Shown one piece after another: positions 50,887 through 60,824 of a stretch of DNA of 64,000 nt. Under the pieces are notes generated by a model. The model was not told the DNA's origin and ran no database searches. It was given only the letters and a program-made list of their open reading frames with translations. The stretch comes from Anaerolineaceae bacterium (GTDB lineage Bacteria > Chloroflexota > Anaerolineae > Promineifilales > Promineifilaceae). The position numbers and the translations under genes were made by a program. The stretch is from the NCBI GenBank assembly GCA_002699125.1, contig PABI01000049.1:1-64000 (forward strand), written 5' to 3'. How positions within the stretch are numbered: the first letter of the stretch is position 1; each line of letters begins with the position of its first letter.

Positions 50887-52189
50887 GGGTCATTTTTCTC
50901 CGGGTATTTTCCTCTGAGGACCACACCGTCTTAAACCATTGATTGACAAAAGCAAGGAATAGGCCTGCTGCCAATCCAACGACAGCTGCACCTAACAGTA
51001 CGAGACTTCTTCGTAAACCGCTAGGATTTTCAGGGGGGGAAGCTGTGCTGGCCAGCCGTATACCGCTGATGCTTTCCTGGGATGCGATGCGTTCTTCCTC
51101 GACTTTTCGAAATAAGGATGTGTAGATCTCTTCCTTGAGCTCTTGGTTAAGTACCAATCTGTCTTGTTCGAGTAACATCTCTTGTTTTTGCTGCTGCAAT
51201 GTCAGGATCCTTGGCTCTATTTCTTCAAGGGTGACTGTGATTTGCTCAGATTTTGTTTCTAAGATATTGATCGTACTGTCTAGGAGCGCTATTTGCTCTG
51301 CTAAGCTGAGATTTGCTAAAGTAGCAGGATCACCAAACTGTAAGACGAGAGGAACCGTTGACCTGGCCGATACAGTCACACTTGTTTGATCTATGGTGGT
51401 TGAAGTTATATCAAACTCTGTATTGTACGTTCGAATCTGAAGCAAAAGAGCATTTAACTGATTAGCAAATATTTCCGTACTCGTTTCTTGCTGCTGAACT
51501 TGGTTATACAAGTTTTGTGTATCGTTTATTAGGAAAGCGTGTGAACGTTGGGCAGCTAATAAAGAAGCCTGCGTTTGGAGAAGAGATGTCAATTCGTTGT
51601 CGAATGTGGCTGTTTGATTGCGTCCTTGAAAATCAATGAGTGTTTGCTCAGCTATCATCAAATCTGATTCTGCTTGTTCAAGCCGGCTTTCAAAAAATGC
51701 AACCTGCTCACCACCTTGATCGCCATACAGTTCATTTGCTTTAGTAACAAACAGCTCCGCCCAAATGTTAGCTAACTGTGATGCAGCTTCGGGATTTGGT
51801 GCAACTGCAATTAACCTTACCAAACTGGCATCGCTGCCTGGCCTGGCCCGGAGCAAAGTCCGCAAGTCTTCAATTGACTCTACATCTAAAAACGAATCTG
51901 CGCTGCTTAAAAGATTTTGCAGGAGCTCATCACTTGTGGCTAGTTCGGGAAAAACCTGGAAGGATTGACTTGTTTGCGTGGAAAGAATCCGGGTATCAAA
52001 CTGAATGCTCTGACGTGGTTGGTTGATGACAACAAGGGCAACAGCTTCATAACTACGGGGTAATAAAAGAACCGTAACTAAAGCAATTAATACAGCCAAA
52101 GCGGTGGCCCCCACTATCAATTTCCAACTACTAATAATGACCCCTACATACGGCCGTAAATCAATTTCTTCTTCCAACCCATCCTCCAA
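50864..52189 (-). CDS. Wzz/capsular chain-length determinant
   Basis: A 441-aa protein with the Wzz N-terminal domain: helix VGVIISSWKLIVGATALAVLIAL at about residues 16-38 and a second helix near 400-420 preceded by the proline-rich ASPPENPSGLRRS. The long periplasmic coiled-coil between them is intact. It sets chain length of the polymer. No cytoplasmic tyrosine-kinase domain is attached and no Wzc-type kinase is nearby. It is the first gene before the DegT group in reading order. Confidence 0.9.
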   Translation of the reverse strand: MEDGLEEEIDLRPYVGVIISSWKLIVGATALAVLIALVTVLLLPRSYEAVALVVINQPRQSIQFDTRILSTQTSQSFQVFPELATSDELLQNLLSSADSFLDVESIEDLRTLLRARPGSDASLVRLIAVAPNPEAASQLANIWAELFVTKANELYGDQGGEQVAFFESRLEQAESDLMIAEQTLIDFQGRNQTATFDNELTSLLQTQASLLAAQRSHAFLINDTQNLYNQVQQQETSTEIFANQLNALLLQIRTYNTEFDITSTTIDQTSVTVSARSTVPLVLQFGDPATLANLSLAEQIALLDSTINILETKSEQITVTLEEIEPRILTLQQQKQEMLLEQDRLVLNQELKEEIYTSLFRKVEEERIASQESISGIRLASTASPPENPSGLRRSLVLLGAAVVGLAAGLFLAFVNQWFKTVWSSEENTRRKMTHERSAQA

Positions 52190-52260
52190 ATAAACCTCTT
52201 AAATTAAATGAACGCGGGATCATACATGAGTCAATTTGATTGGGCAAATTCGAGGGAGCC

Positions 52261-53439
52261 TCAAGAGCTGTTGATTGCTCTCTGATAGATATTCATGAGC
52301 TGGTGATAATTACGTTCGGCCGTGTACTTTGTATTAAACTCGGATCGCGCATTTTGTCCCATTAATGTCAATGCTTGTGGATGTGCAATTGCCCAATGTA
52401 TTTTTTGGACAAGATCTAGCAGGTTTCCATTTTCAAAATGCAACCCGGTTTTGCCATCCTCAACAATTTCTGCCATGGTCCCCAATCGAGATGCAATCAC
52501 AGGCACGTGACAAGCAAATGCCTCAATAGCGACACGACCAAAAGTTTCGAAGCATTCAGAGGGAAATATTAAGAAGCGGGCCCCTTTAATTAGCGCTATC
52601 ACCTCTTCGTAGCTGCGCCATCCAACCAACTCAACATTGTGTTGTTCTTTTTCTTTTATAATGCCTTGAACTTTGTGCTTCAAAGGGCCATCGCCAACAA
52701 CCTTAAGGTCTAAGGTTTTTACATTTGCCCAGGCTTCAACGAGCAGCATAATGCCTTTTTCAGCGGTCAGCCTACCAACAAACAGGGCGTAATCTCCCCC
52801 ATCTATTTTCATTCCTGGGTCTGGATAGACAAAAGGAGGTTTGACAACTATCTTTTTAGCTGGCAAGCCATTCTTTATAAATTCACGCTTTACAAATTCG
52901 GTTGGAGCAATGTATAAACCTATTCGATTACGCCACGTTCCCAATGATTTATGGACTGAGGCCATAAGGGCAACAACGGCCGTTTGCGAACGTGAATTTC
53001 GGTAGCAGCGGTGCAATATGCCTGGCCAAGCGAACATCTTACCTGCGCAATCCTGGCATATTCTCCCTTCTCGTAAGAATAATCCATTCGGACAAAGCAG
53101 GCGATAATTCCATAAAGTCTGAACAACAGGTATCTTTTCTCGCTCACAAGCAAAAAAAATAGCGGGTGAAATAAGCGGAAAAAAATTTTGCACATGAACA
53201 ACATCGGGATGAAAATCGTTGATAATTTCCCGTGTTTGTTTATAAATCTCACTCCTCCAAATTGTATTAATTGCTAATGAACCTTTGTCTAACCAGGAAT
53301 AGTTGTTGATTTCATCATTTCTGAAAAAAAATTGAGTTACCTCATGCCCTTTCCTTCTCAGCAAGGCTATTTCTTGCTCTGTTGCCTCGTCTTCGCCCCC
53401 ACGTTGCTGATAATAATTATGAGCCATCAAAATCCGCAT
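52261..53439 (-). CDS. Glycosyltransferase, GT4 family
   Basis: A 392-aa GT4 transferase. The N-terminus is MAHNYYQQRGGEDEATEQEI, typical of a branch where a Cys-rich insert (CPNGLFLREGRICQDCAG) follows. The C-terminal domain starts at YALFVGRLTAEKGI, with the donor motif FPSECFETFGRVAIEAFACHVPVIA containing both glutamates. It is complete. AT-rich codon use matches the rest of the cluster. Confidence 0.9.
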   Translation of the reverse strand: MRILMAHNYYQQRGGEDEATEQEIALLRRKGHEVTQFFFRNDEINNYSWLDKGSLAINTIWRSEIYKQTREIINDFHPDVVHVQNFFPLISPAIFFACEREKIPVVQTLWNYRLLCPNGLFLREGRICQDCAGKMFAWPGILHRCYRNSRSQTAVVALMASVHKSLGTWRNRIGLYIAPTEFVKREFIKNGLPAKKIVVKPPFVYPDPGMKIDGGDYALFVGRLTAEKGIMLLVEAWANVKTLDLKVVGDGPLKHKVQGIIKEKEQHNVELVGWRSYEEVIALIKGARFLIFPSECFETFGRVAIEAFACHVPVIASRLGTMAEIVEDGKTGLHFENGNLLDLVQKIHWAIAHPQALTLMGQNARSEFNTKYTAERNYHQLMNIYQRAINSS

Positions 53440-53511
53440 AGCATACCTTTGATTTTCTTGTTTGAAGGCAAGACCATTAATTTGAGATAGCTAGATATAG
53501 AATGTCGCTCA

Positions 53512-54345
53512 TTAGGTTTTCAACGTTGCTCTAATGAACATATCTGTATGAGGAATGCCCTTAAAATAGTGCCGGATTCTGGATTTACGGCGGGGCAATA
53601 TGGCTTTGATGACCTCCCTGGCAATGCGGTCCAAATTGATCTGCATGAAAGGATATTTATTTACAGTTAGAATTTCAAAATTCAGGCGTTTTAGAATCTC
53701 TATCACGATCTTTTCAGACGCAAAACTCAAATGGTCAGGCAAATAAAATGGACGTGGATGATCCTTTGCTGGGAAGTCGGCCGTATCTCCTGTCTCTAAA
53801 ATAAGTTCTCCATCTGGTTTCAACAGATTTTTCAAAGAATTTAAGAAGTTTGGTGGATCGGGTAGATGGGAATATACATTTAGCATTGAGATAACATCGT
53901 ATTTTTCTTCATGGGATTCTAAGTCAAAATAGGTGACATTTAAGCCTCTTTTCTGCGCTGATTTTTGTTTGTAGACGTTTGGCTCTGTCCCTTTTATAAG
54001 AACTTTCCCAGAGCTATACTGCTGAACAGCAACCATAAATTCTCCATGACCACATCCAATATCTAACCATGTTTTTCCCTCACACAAACCTTCACCACCA
54101 AATAAATCCCTTAACACGTGAAGATATTGGGGAATTTTGCCTCCATCAAACGTGCCGGTCATGTTGAACTCTTGGATCCCAGAATGCTTGCCTTGTTTGT
54201 GTGCTTGGGAAATTTCGCTGTCATCTGGCCGGTTCTCAACAAAGAGGAGACCACAAACATCACACTTCACAAGTGAGAAACCATTTTCTTCAGCATACAA
54301 AGAGTTTTTTTGAGCTCCGCAGTTGTAACAATTTACGATTTTCAT
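53512..54345 (-). CDS. Methyltransferase with N-terminal zinc finger
   Basis: A 277-aa protein. The first 30 residues hold two CxxC pairs (CYNCGAQ and CDVCGLLFV), then a class I methyltransferase domain with motif I WLDIGCGHGEF and VISMLNVYSHLPDP. This type occurs in nucleotide-sugar C-methylation and in clusters of exopolysaccharide genes. Start 54345 has GGAGAA ahead of it; an in-frame codon at 54396 overlaps the GT2 gene and was not used. Confidence 0.85.
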   Translation of the reverse strand: MKIVNCYNCGAQKNSLYAEENGFSLVKCDVCGLLFVENRPDDSEISQAHKQGKHSGIQEFNMTGTFDGGKIPQYLHVLRDLFGGEGLCEGKTWLDIGCGHGEFMVAVQQYSSGKVLIKGTEPNVYKQKSAQKRGLNVTYFDLESHEEKYDVISMLNVYSHLPDPPNFLNSLKNLLKPDGELILETGDTADFPAKDHPRPFYLPDHLSFASEKIVIEILKRLNFEILTVNKYPFMQINLDRIAREVIKAILPRRKSRIRHYFKGIPHTDMFIRATLKT

Positions 54346-54373
54346 ACTAAATTCTCCATTAATATTGGAAAGA

Positions 54374-55375
54374 CTATTCTTCTCGATCTGGCCCATCTTT
54401 TATATAACGACGCACAAAGTTAAAACTATATATAGCACAGTGCCACATTGTTAGAGCCATCTTGTTGTTCTCATCTACACCCATTTTTAGAGTAGTTGCT
54501 AACTGATATACTGCAGCCCGGCTTGAAAAACTAATAACACCTAGTAAGTGGAGTAATACAACGGCCAATCTGCTGTATTGTTCACTGTAAAGAAAGTTGA
54601 AACCCATAATGAGATTTTTGCTGATGAATCCACTCTTTTGTTGGTAACTACTTGCTTTTGAATAATGTACTATTTTTACATCTCCTAAAAACATAATCTG
54701 CCACCCTTGTTGGCCAATTCGTGCACACCATTCAATATCCTCAATGTACATAAAGAAGCTAGGATTCAATAAGCCAACTTCCTCCAAGATATGGCGTCTT
54801 AGTACCATGCAAGCACCGGAGACCCAACCTACTTCAACTGGAGAGTCTTTCATAGCACGCCTCGAAAGCCAAATCGCTCGAAATCGATTGGGAAATAAGA
54901 AGCTTAAGAAGGATGCATAATTAAACATGGTTTTGAAGTCAGGATGGAAACCTGCGCTTCCTCCTTGCGTTTCACCATTTGGAAACAATAGCTTTGCCCC
55001 AACGACGCCAACCTCAGCCTCGCTTTCAAGGTAAGCCACCATTTTGCCTAATGCATTACTTAAAATTACGGTGTCCGGATTAAGTAAAGCTACATACCTG
55101 CCCCTAGATAATTCTAAGCCTTGATTATTTGCTGTTGCAAACCCTAAATTTTTCTCGTTGGCAATAACTTTGACATCAGGAAACTTAGTTGAAAGCATAT
55201 GCTTTGTTTCATCCTGAGAATCATTGTCAACGACGATAATCTCGATTGTAAGTCCGTTTGTTTGCTCGTAAGTAGATTCCAGACATTGTTTTAGAAGTTG
55301 GCAAACATTCCAGCTAACAATCACAATTGATAGGTCAATATTTAAGATGCGGTTGCTATCAGAATTAATTACCAT
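54374..55375 (-). CDS. Glycosyltransferase, GT2 family (rhamnosyltransferase-like)
   Basis: A 333-aa GT-A transferase: LSIVIVSWNVCQLLKQCLES at the start, VVDNDSQDET for the nucleotide site, ALLNPDTVIL holding the metal-binding DxD-like motif, and GWVSGACMVLRR followed by FFMYIEDIEWCARIGQQGW. The C-terminal part has a hydrophobic segment near 265-285. It is similar to O-antigen rhamnosyltransferases. Overlaps the methyltransferase before it by 11 bp. Confidence 0.9.
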   Translation of the reverse strand: MVINSDSNRILNIDLSIVIVSWNVCQLLKQCLESTYEQTNGLTIEIIVVDNDSQDETKHMLSTKFPDVKVIANEKNLGFATANNQGLELSRGRYVALLNPDTVILSNALGKMVAYLESEAEVGVVGAKLLFPNGETQGGSAGFHPDFKTMFNYASFLSFLFPNRFRAIWLSRRAMKDSPVEVGWVSGACMVLRRHILEEVGLLNPSFFMYIEDIEWCARIGQQGWQIMFLGDVKIVHYSKASSYQQKSGFISKNLIMGFNFLYSEQYSRLAVVLLHLLGVISFSSRAAVYQLATTLKMGVDENNKMALTMWHCAIYSFNFVRRYIKDGPDREE

Positions 55376-56072
55376 GCCCTTGCCACCAGTGCCAGCTATT
55401 CTTAGCTATGTTATATATTCGCGTGTTTTTTACCCGGTCAAATGGAGTTGAGTAATCATCTTGTAGATCTAGGGAACCATAGTTACGGCGGTCAGCCAAA
55501 TAACCCCGGTATTTCTTAATTAGTGTACGACGATAGCCGGGCGCAATTTCGATGGGGAGATTGGTATTTTTTACAGCTATTAATCCAAAATCTATTTTTC
55601 TGACAACATTTAAAAGATGATAGCGGCTCCATGCACGAAAAGGAGGTGGGAGTATGTTAAAAAAGCCAATGTAATGAAACCGGTGGAATATCTTATGAAA
55701 TAAAATTGGGTTTTGTTCGCTGGCAGAGCCTTTTAACTTATTGAGATCAAAAAAGTCAAAGGAATATTCATTAAAGTTATGATAATGGTAAGGATTAACA
55801 AGATGGTATTTTGTCAAAGTTAGGTAAGGGGCTCCTACCAAGAATATGCCACCATGTTTTAGTACTCGATAAATTTCACCCAAAACAAACAGATAATTTT
55901 CAACGTGCTCTAATGTATGGTAGGAAAACACTTCACTGACACTGTCATCTTCAAATGGTAGAGGTTGGTTATTTAGGTCTAAAGGTATATCAGCTCGGTC
56001 CGATATATCTATGTTGATAAACTCGGGCAAGAATGTTTGACTCGCGCCAATATTTAATTTCAATTCATCCAT
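55365..56072 (-). CDS. Type 11-like SAM methyltransferase
   Basis: A 235-aa methyltransferase-like protein with a degenerate motif I (LNIGASQTFLPEFINIDI) and the clear motifs PLPFEDDSVSEVFSYHTLEHV and EIYRVLKHGGIFLVGAPYL. Such proteins are common in exopolysaccharide clusters, and some may bind rather than methylate. Start 56072 has a GGGATAGG ahead; the longer frame to 56117 has no ribosome site. The GT2 gene overlaps its end by 11 bp. Confidence 0.78.
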   Translation of the reverse strand: MDELKLNIGASQTFLPEFINIDISDRADIPLDLNNQPLPFEDDSVSEVFSYHTLEHVENYLFVLGEIYRVLKHGGIFLVGAPYLTLTKYHLVNPYHYHNFNEYSFDFFDLNKLKGSASEQNPILFHKIFHRFHYIGFFNILPPPFRAWSRYHLLNVVRKIDFGLIAVKNTNLPIEIAPGYRRTLIKKYRGYLADRRNYGSLDLQDDYSTPFDRVKNTRIYNIAKNSWHWWQGHGN

Positions 56073-56091
56073 TTGGCCTATCCCTTCTTGC

Positions 56092-56997
56092 CTACATTTC
56101 TTCCTGCAACCAATCACTCAAATCCAAATTAGTTAGCTCGGCCGTTTTAGTAACTTCGGAATGGATAACATCTTTAATAGAGGGAGGGATTTCTCCCTGC
56201 CACCTATCTGGGATTGAATGATACGGCCGTTTGTTCAAACTATCTACGAGGTAAGCAATCCTAAACTTAAAGTGTTCTGACCGAATAAATAAACTAGCAA
56301 CTGTTTTTGCCGCATTTTGTGAATGAACAAGACGACTTAAAAAAGGGGAACGAACTTGACTGGCCCGATTGTATCTTTTTGTTAAATCAAATCTTGATTT
56401 AATGGGTTGAAAACCAATGAAGTTACAAATCCGAAAGTAGGTAGCTTCACAGGTACTCGGGTGAAAAAGATCGTCAAACTTAATGTACAAAAAACGTGAT
56501 TCTGGAAATATCCGTTGAAACCGATTGATTTGACTATAGTACATACCCCGAGACAAGTAACTATGATGGTTCATAAAAAAAGAATCTTCAGGATTGCTCC
56601 TTTTTGCTTCAGCGTCAAGAGCTTCCGGAAATGACAACTGCTCACTGCATCTCTGAACTGTCATTAAATAATGCGAATAAGCACGTTTCAGAGGATGCCG
56701 CAAAATACATATAAATTTTGGACTCTTATAATATGTTCGGATACGAGAAGGGACGTGAGGAAAAAAAAGGTAGTCTGGATCAATTTCACCAACGATCTCC
56801 TTTTGACTGCTATCGGGAAACTGCTCTATATACCAGGAGATACCCTTGGCATAATGCTCGTTTTTGCTAAAGAAATGCGTTTCCTTATGGTTTGGAAGAC
56901 AAATCTTCGGTTCATTCTTCAACCATTGATGAAGCGTTGTCGTTCCTGATTTCTGTGCGCCTATAACAAAAAAAGAGGGAAAAATACTTTCGACCAT
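56092..56997 (-). CDS. PAPS-dependent sulfotransferase
   Basis: A 301-aa sulfotransferase. The 5'-phosphosulfate loop FFVIGAQKSGTTTLHQWL and the 3'-phosphate site CILRHPLKRAYSHY are intact. It would move sulfate from PAPS to a hydroxyl of the polymer. In an exopolysaccharide cluster this points to a sulfated polysaccharide. ATG 56997 is preferred over TTG 57012, which would overlap the flippase. Confidence 0.9.
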   Translation of the reverse strand: MVESIFPSFFVIGAQKSGTTTLHQWLKNEPKICLPNHKETHFFSKNEHYAKGISWYIEQFPDSSQKEIVGEIDPDYLFFPHVPSRIRTYYKSPKFICILRHPLKRAYSHYLMTVQRCSEQLSFPEALDAEAKRSNPEDSFFMNHHSYLSRGMYYSQINRFQRIFPESRFLYIKFDDLFHPSTCEATYFRICNFIGFQPIKSRFDLTKRYNRASQVRSPFLSRLVHSQNAAKTVASLFIRSEHFKFRIAYLVDSLNKRPYHSIPDRWQGEIPPSIKDVIHSEVTKTAELTNLDLSDWLQEEM

Positions 56998-56998
56998 T

Positions 56999-58342
56999 CT
57001 AAACTTTGGCAATACGAATACTGGGTATTGGTAATACTCGAATTTTTAGTTTTTTGTAAACCAAAATTAATAAAGAGGTATTTAACAAGAACATGGTTGA
57101 TACAGAGGCAACGGCCGCCCCAACATATCCCCAAGCAGAAATAAATATAACATTTAATGCAATACTGCATAACGCAAACAGTACCGTGCTTTTCTGCATT
57201 ACTTTCTCAAAACCACACATCATAAGTAACAGACCAACAGAACCAGTTGCTACATTATAAAATTGTCCGATTGTAAGGATACGCAAAATAGAAGAACCCT
57301 CCAAAAATTCTTCGCCAAATATGTTCAGTATCCAATGTGGTACAAACAGAAAAGCAAATAGAAGAGGTGCTATCAATACTAGACTATATTTTATGGAGTT
57401 TTGCATTAACTTTTCCAGGGAGGTTTTTTTGTTCGCCGCATAAAGAGCTGCAAATCTTGGGGCTAGTATCGTGTTGATGACCACTAATAAAACACTGATT
57501 AGTTTGGCAATCCGGTTTGCTACATAATATATGCCAACAGACGAACTATCTTCTAACAAACCTAACAGTATCGTTTCTGCTGAATCAATGATGATGAACA
57601 TAAAGGCCACAATTAGTAAAGGTTGACTAGCACTTAATAGGGATCTCCAGGCAAAAGAATCTCTTGTTATGCTCTTTGCGTTTGGAAATGCCCGTTGCCA
57701 AAGGAAATAGCCCAGTATTAAAGTAAAGAATGATGCTACTACATAGGCCCAAGCAAATTTTTCTATATCCAAAGACTGATTCCACAATAAAACGATAGAA
57801 AAATTAATAATAGGCAAACTAAAAGCCTCTAAAAAGGTCGCAGCCTTTATATGATAAATTCCTTTAAGTTGCTGATAATAAAGCATAGTAAGGCCTGACG
57901 GCACAAGGCTTAGAGACAAGATTTTTAATGGGGTACTTAATAGCGGAGAGAGAAAGAGGGTGTTTGCTATCCATGAAGAAAGGAAAAAGAAGAATATAGT
58001 TGCTATGGTACTAAATGAAACAACTAGAACCATGCTTCGCTGAAATAAACTACGTACAGTTCCCCAACTATTTATTTCAACGTGAACGGCCGTAAAGCGC
58101 AAAATGACATTTTCTAAACCGACCTTCGTACCCACGCCGACTACACTTACAATCGAAAAGGCTAAAAAGTAAATGCCTGCCTCATCTGCTAGTAATAATC
58201 TGGCCAAGGCAAGGCTAATTAGATAGTTTGTTCCTACTCCGCCACCACGAAGTATCAGAGTAATTAAAAAATCTGGACCAAACTCTAATGCTCTTACAAG
58301 CCGGTGATGACGATGACTTAATTGAGACTGTAAGTATTTCAA
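56999..58342 (-). CDS. Second polysaccharide flippase (MOP family)
   Basis: A 447-aa protein with about 12-14 helices, of the RfbX/oligosaccharide-flippase group (GGGVGTNYLISLALARLLLADEAGIYFLAF in parts, later ISVLLVVINTILAPRFAALYA). It is the first gene of the minus-strand cluster and starts 160 bp from the divergent secreted-protein gene, so a promoter should lie between. Two flippases suggest two repeat-unit systems or a duplicate. Confidence 0.87.
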   Translation of the reverse strand: MKYLQSQLSHRHHRLVRALEFGPDFLITLILRGGGVGTNYLISLALARLLLADEAGIYFLAFSIVSVVGVGTKVGLENVILRFTAVHVEINSWGTVRSLFQRSMVLVVSFSTIATIFFFFLSSWIANTLFLSPLLSTPLKILSLSLVPSGLTMLYYQQLKGIYHIKAATFLEAFSLPIINFSIVLLWNQSLDIEKFAWAYVVASFFTLILGYFLWQRAFPNAKSITRDSFAWRSLLSASQPLLIVAFMFIIIDSAETILLGLLEDSSSVGIYYVANRIAKLISVLLVVINTILAPRFAALYAANKKTSLEKLMQNSIKYSLVLIAPLLFAFLFVPHWILNIFGEEFLEGSSILRILTIGQFYNVATGSVGLLLMMCGFEKVMQKSTVLFALCSIALNVIFISAWGYVGAAVASVSTMFLLNTSLLILVYKKLKIRVLPIPSIRIAKV

Positions 58343-58510
58343 GACACACTTTGTATTATAATAGGTGGTATTGTAGTACTAATTCATAATTAATAAAGAT
58401 AATTACAGCATAAATTTCAGTTTTTTGCAAAATGGGATGTAGTAAGAGTAGAAGCATTTGTTCTTACAGTTGGCTGTTATTTTTACTCATTTAATTACAG
58501 GGAAATGGTT

Positions 58511-60763
58511 ATGTATCATAAACTATCAAAAAAACTTTTGTACCGTATTTCATTCCTTTTGACTGCTTTGTTGATGGTGCTACTATCAACTCAATCTGTT
58601 GTTTTAGCCAAGAATTTTGTGCGTCCTGTTCTGGCTACAACGGCAACTACTTACTGTGCTCAATTTAGCCAAATGACACCTGGAGTGTCTGTTGAAGGCT
58701 TGGGTAAAGTACATCCCTTCCTTGATATCGAAACTACAGGTAATGCAATTGCCCTTCAAGAAAGCGAAGAACCTTTCGCTTATGGAGCACCTAATATCCC
58801 TGAAGAAATGATTACGAATGGTGGTGTCTTTGATGGGGGATTCTCTGATATAGAGAAAATCCATGAATATGCCTTCTCATTCATCCCCGGTTTGGAGATA
58901 GGGCAATTTTCCCTTCAAATGTTGGATTATGGCGACTTGAATGAAGCTTTTGCTACTGAGCATGAAGTCTCTTTAGTTGCTTTTGATGCCACTGGTTCCA
59001 TAGTTGATATTGATACGCTCGCTTTTTCCAGTGATGGTTCAATTACACCTGAAGATCTCATACTAGCAGGGGATGCATTATCTGCTGAACCCGGCCAACC
59101 AGGTAATTATACTTTCAATGTTGAAGGCGCTGGTATTGCAAGTGTTGAACTTCAGTTTTCCAGCAATGTTGGAACAGGTCCAACAGACCCTAACTTTGCC
59201 CTAGCGGTTTTATGTTTTGATCCTGACTTGCCAGACATTCCTGATACTCCAATTGCAAGCCAGTGCGCCTATTTTGATGTTTTGGAACCAGGCTCACCTG
59301 TTGAGGGTTTGGGAACGGTTCATCCCTATCTAAATATCAGCTCTACTGGCAATGCAATTGTCTTAGCTGAAGGTGTCGATCCTTTCATTTACGGTGCGCC
59401 AAATATACCTGAGGATATGATTACGAATGGGGGCATTGTTGATGGCGGATTTGCAGATGCCGAAAAGCTGCACGAATATTCATTTTCCTTTTCTCCTGGT
59501 TTGACTGTTAACTTGTTCTCTTTACAAATGCTTGACTACGGTGATCTTAATGAAGCATTCGCTACAGAACATGAGGTAACTTTGGTTGCTTACGATTCTG
59601 GTGGAAACTTAGTTGGTTCTGATACACTTGCTTTTTCGAGTGATGGAACAATAACGCCCCCAGCACTTGTTATTACTGGAGATGCCCTGACAGCAGCTCC
59701 CGGCGAACCAGGTAATTACGTCTTTTCAGTAGCTGGAAACAATATTTCTCAACTTGAATTGCAGTTTTCCAGCGATGTTGGTTCCGGTCCAACTGATCCC
59801 AACTTTGCCTTGGCTGTTCTTTGCTTTGAGCCTGAGTTTCCTGAGAGTACTCCTGGTTCCCAGTGTGCTGACTTTGCCACGCTTGAGCCTGGGAGTCCGG
59901 TAGAGGGTTTGGGAACTGTCCATCCAGATTTAAATATTATTACAACTGGAAATGCAATCGTTTTGGCTGAAGGTGTAGACCCCTTTATTTATGGTGCGCC
60001 AAATATACCTGAGGAAATGATCACCAATGGCGGCATTGTAGAAGGTGGTTTTGCTGACGCTGAACAATTACATGATTATTCTTTCTCATTTGCTCCAGGC
60101 TTAACTGTCGAAGAATTCTCCCTTCAGTTACTCGATTATGGTGACTTGAATACGGTTTTTGCCACTGAGCATGAGGTATCTCTGGTTGCATACGATGGCT
60201 CTGGGAACGTTGTGGATACAAACGTACTTGCTTTTTCAAGTGACGGCACTATTACGCCTCCTCCCTTGGTACTTGCTGGCGATGCAATCTCATCTGTACC
60301 AGGCGAACCGGGCAACTATGTATTCTCTGTGGCTGGTAATGGAATAGAGCGAATTGAACTGGAGTTTTCAAGCAATTTGGGTTCAGGGTTTACCGATCCT
60401 AACTTTGCTTTAGCATTACTGTGCTTTGAGCCAGAAGAACAAATTGAACCAGAACTCGACCCACCAACGGCCGATTTAACCCTGCTCCGTTCCAAACGAG
60501 CCCCGGAAATTGGCGGCAAGTTCCTGGTAGAATATGCTTGCAGCGCCACAGCGCCCAATCTGGTTTCGGCCACGATCAATGGTTACGATGTGGTAAATGG
60601 CCAGGAAGTGAATCTGGTGGTGCGGGAGAATGAATCCGCCCGGGTTATTGATGACATGCTCATCTGGCTCTTTGCCCCGGATTTCAGCTTCGACGTGACC
60701 TGCGCCGATGATAATGGCAACGAGGTGTCAACCACCATTGTGCCTGAGTTTGAGACGCCGTAA
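58511..60763 (+). CDS. Secreted protein with three ~200-aa repeats
   Basis: A 750-aa exported protein. The N-terminus has a basic start and a hydrophobic signal helix (SFLLTALLMVLLSTQSVVLA), followed by three repeats of about 200 residues beginning at nucleotides 58655, 59263 and 59864. Each has EGLGxVHP, TGNAI, YGAPNIPEEMITNGG, LQMLDYGDLN and SSNVGxGPTDPNFALAVLCF, and each starts and ends with a Cys. The final domain (from about 60460) is Ig-like and has different base composition. The ATG at 58511 is 6 bases after the first one and is better spaced to AGGGAA. Ligand unknown. Confidence 0.8.
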   Translation: MYHKLSKKLLYRISFLLTALLMVLLSTQSVVLAKNFVRPVLATTATTYCAQFSQMTPGVSVEGLGKVHPFLDIETTGNAIALQESEEPFAYGAPNIPEEMITNGGVFDGGFSDIEKIHEYAFSFIPGLEIGQFSLQMLDYGDLNEAFATEHEVSLVAFDATGSIVDIDTLAFSSDGSITPEDLILAGDALSAEPGQPGNYTFNVEGAGIASVELQFSSNVGTGPTDPNFALAVLCFDPDLPDIPDTPIASQCAYFDVLEPGSPVEGLGTVHPYLNISSTGNAIVLAEGVDPFIYGAPNIPEDMITNGGIVDGGFADAEKLHEYSFSFSPGLTVNLFSLQMLDYGDLNEAFATEHEVTLVAYDSGGNLVGSDTLAFSSDGTITPPALVITGDALTAAPGEPGNYVFSVAGNNISQLELQFSSDVGSGPTDPNFALAVLCFEPEFPESTPGSQCADFATLEPGSPVEGLGTVHPDLNIITTGNAIVLAEGVDPFIYGAPNIPEEMITNGGIVEGGFADAEQLHDYSFSFAPGLTVEEFSLQLLDYGDLNTVFATEHEVSLVAYDGSGNVVDTNVLAFSSDGTITPPPLVLAGDAISSVPGEPGNYVFSVAGNGIERIELEFSSNLGSGFTDPNFALALLCFEPEEQIEPELDPPTADLTLLRSKRAPEIGGKFLVEYACSATAPNLVSATINGYDVVNGQEVNLVVRENESARVIDDMLIWLFAPDFSFDVTCADDNGNEVSTTIVPEFETP

Positions 60764-60790
60764 ATTCAAAAACTGTTGACTATAATTATG

Positions 60791-60824
60791 AAAAGCGGGT
60801 GGTTTTTGGCCACCCGCTTTTTTT
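60791..60824 (+). terminator. Strong terminator after the secreted-repeat gene
   Basis: AAAAGCGGGTGG pairs exactly with CCACCCGCTTTT (12 bp) around a 7-base loop, followed by a T-run to 60824. It ends the plus-strand transcript and, by symmetry, could also act on the other strand. Confidence 0.85.
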
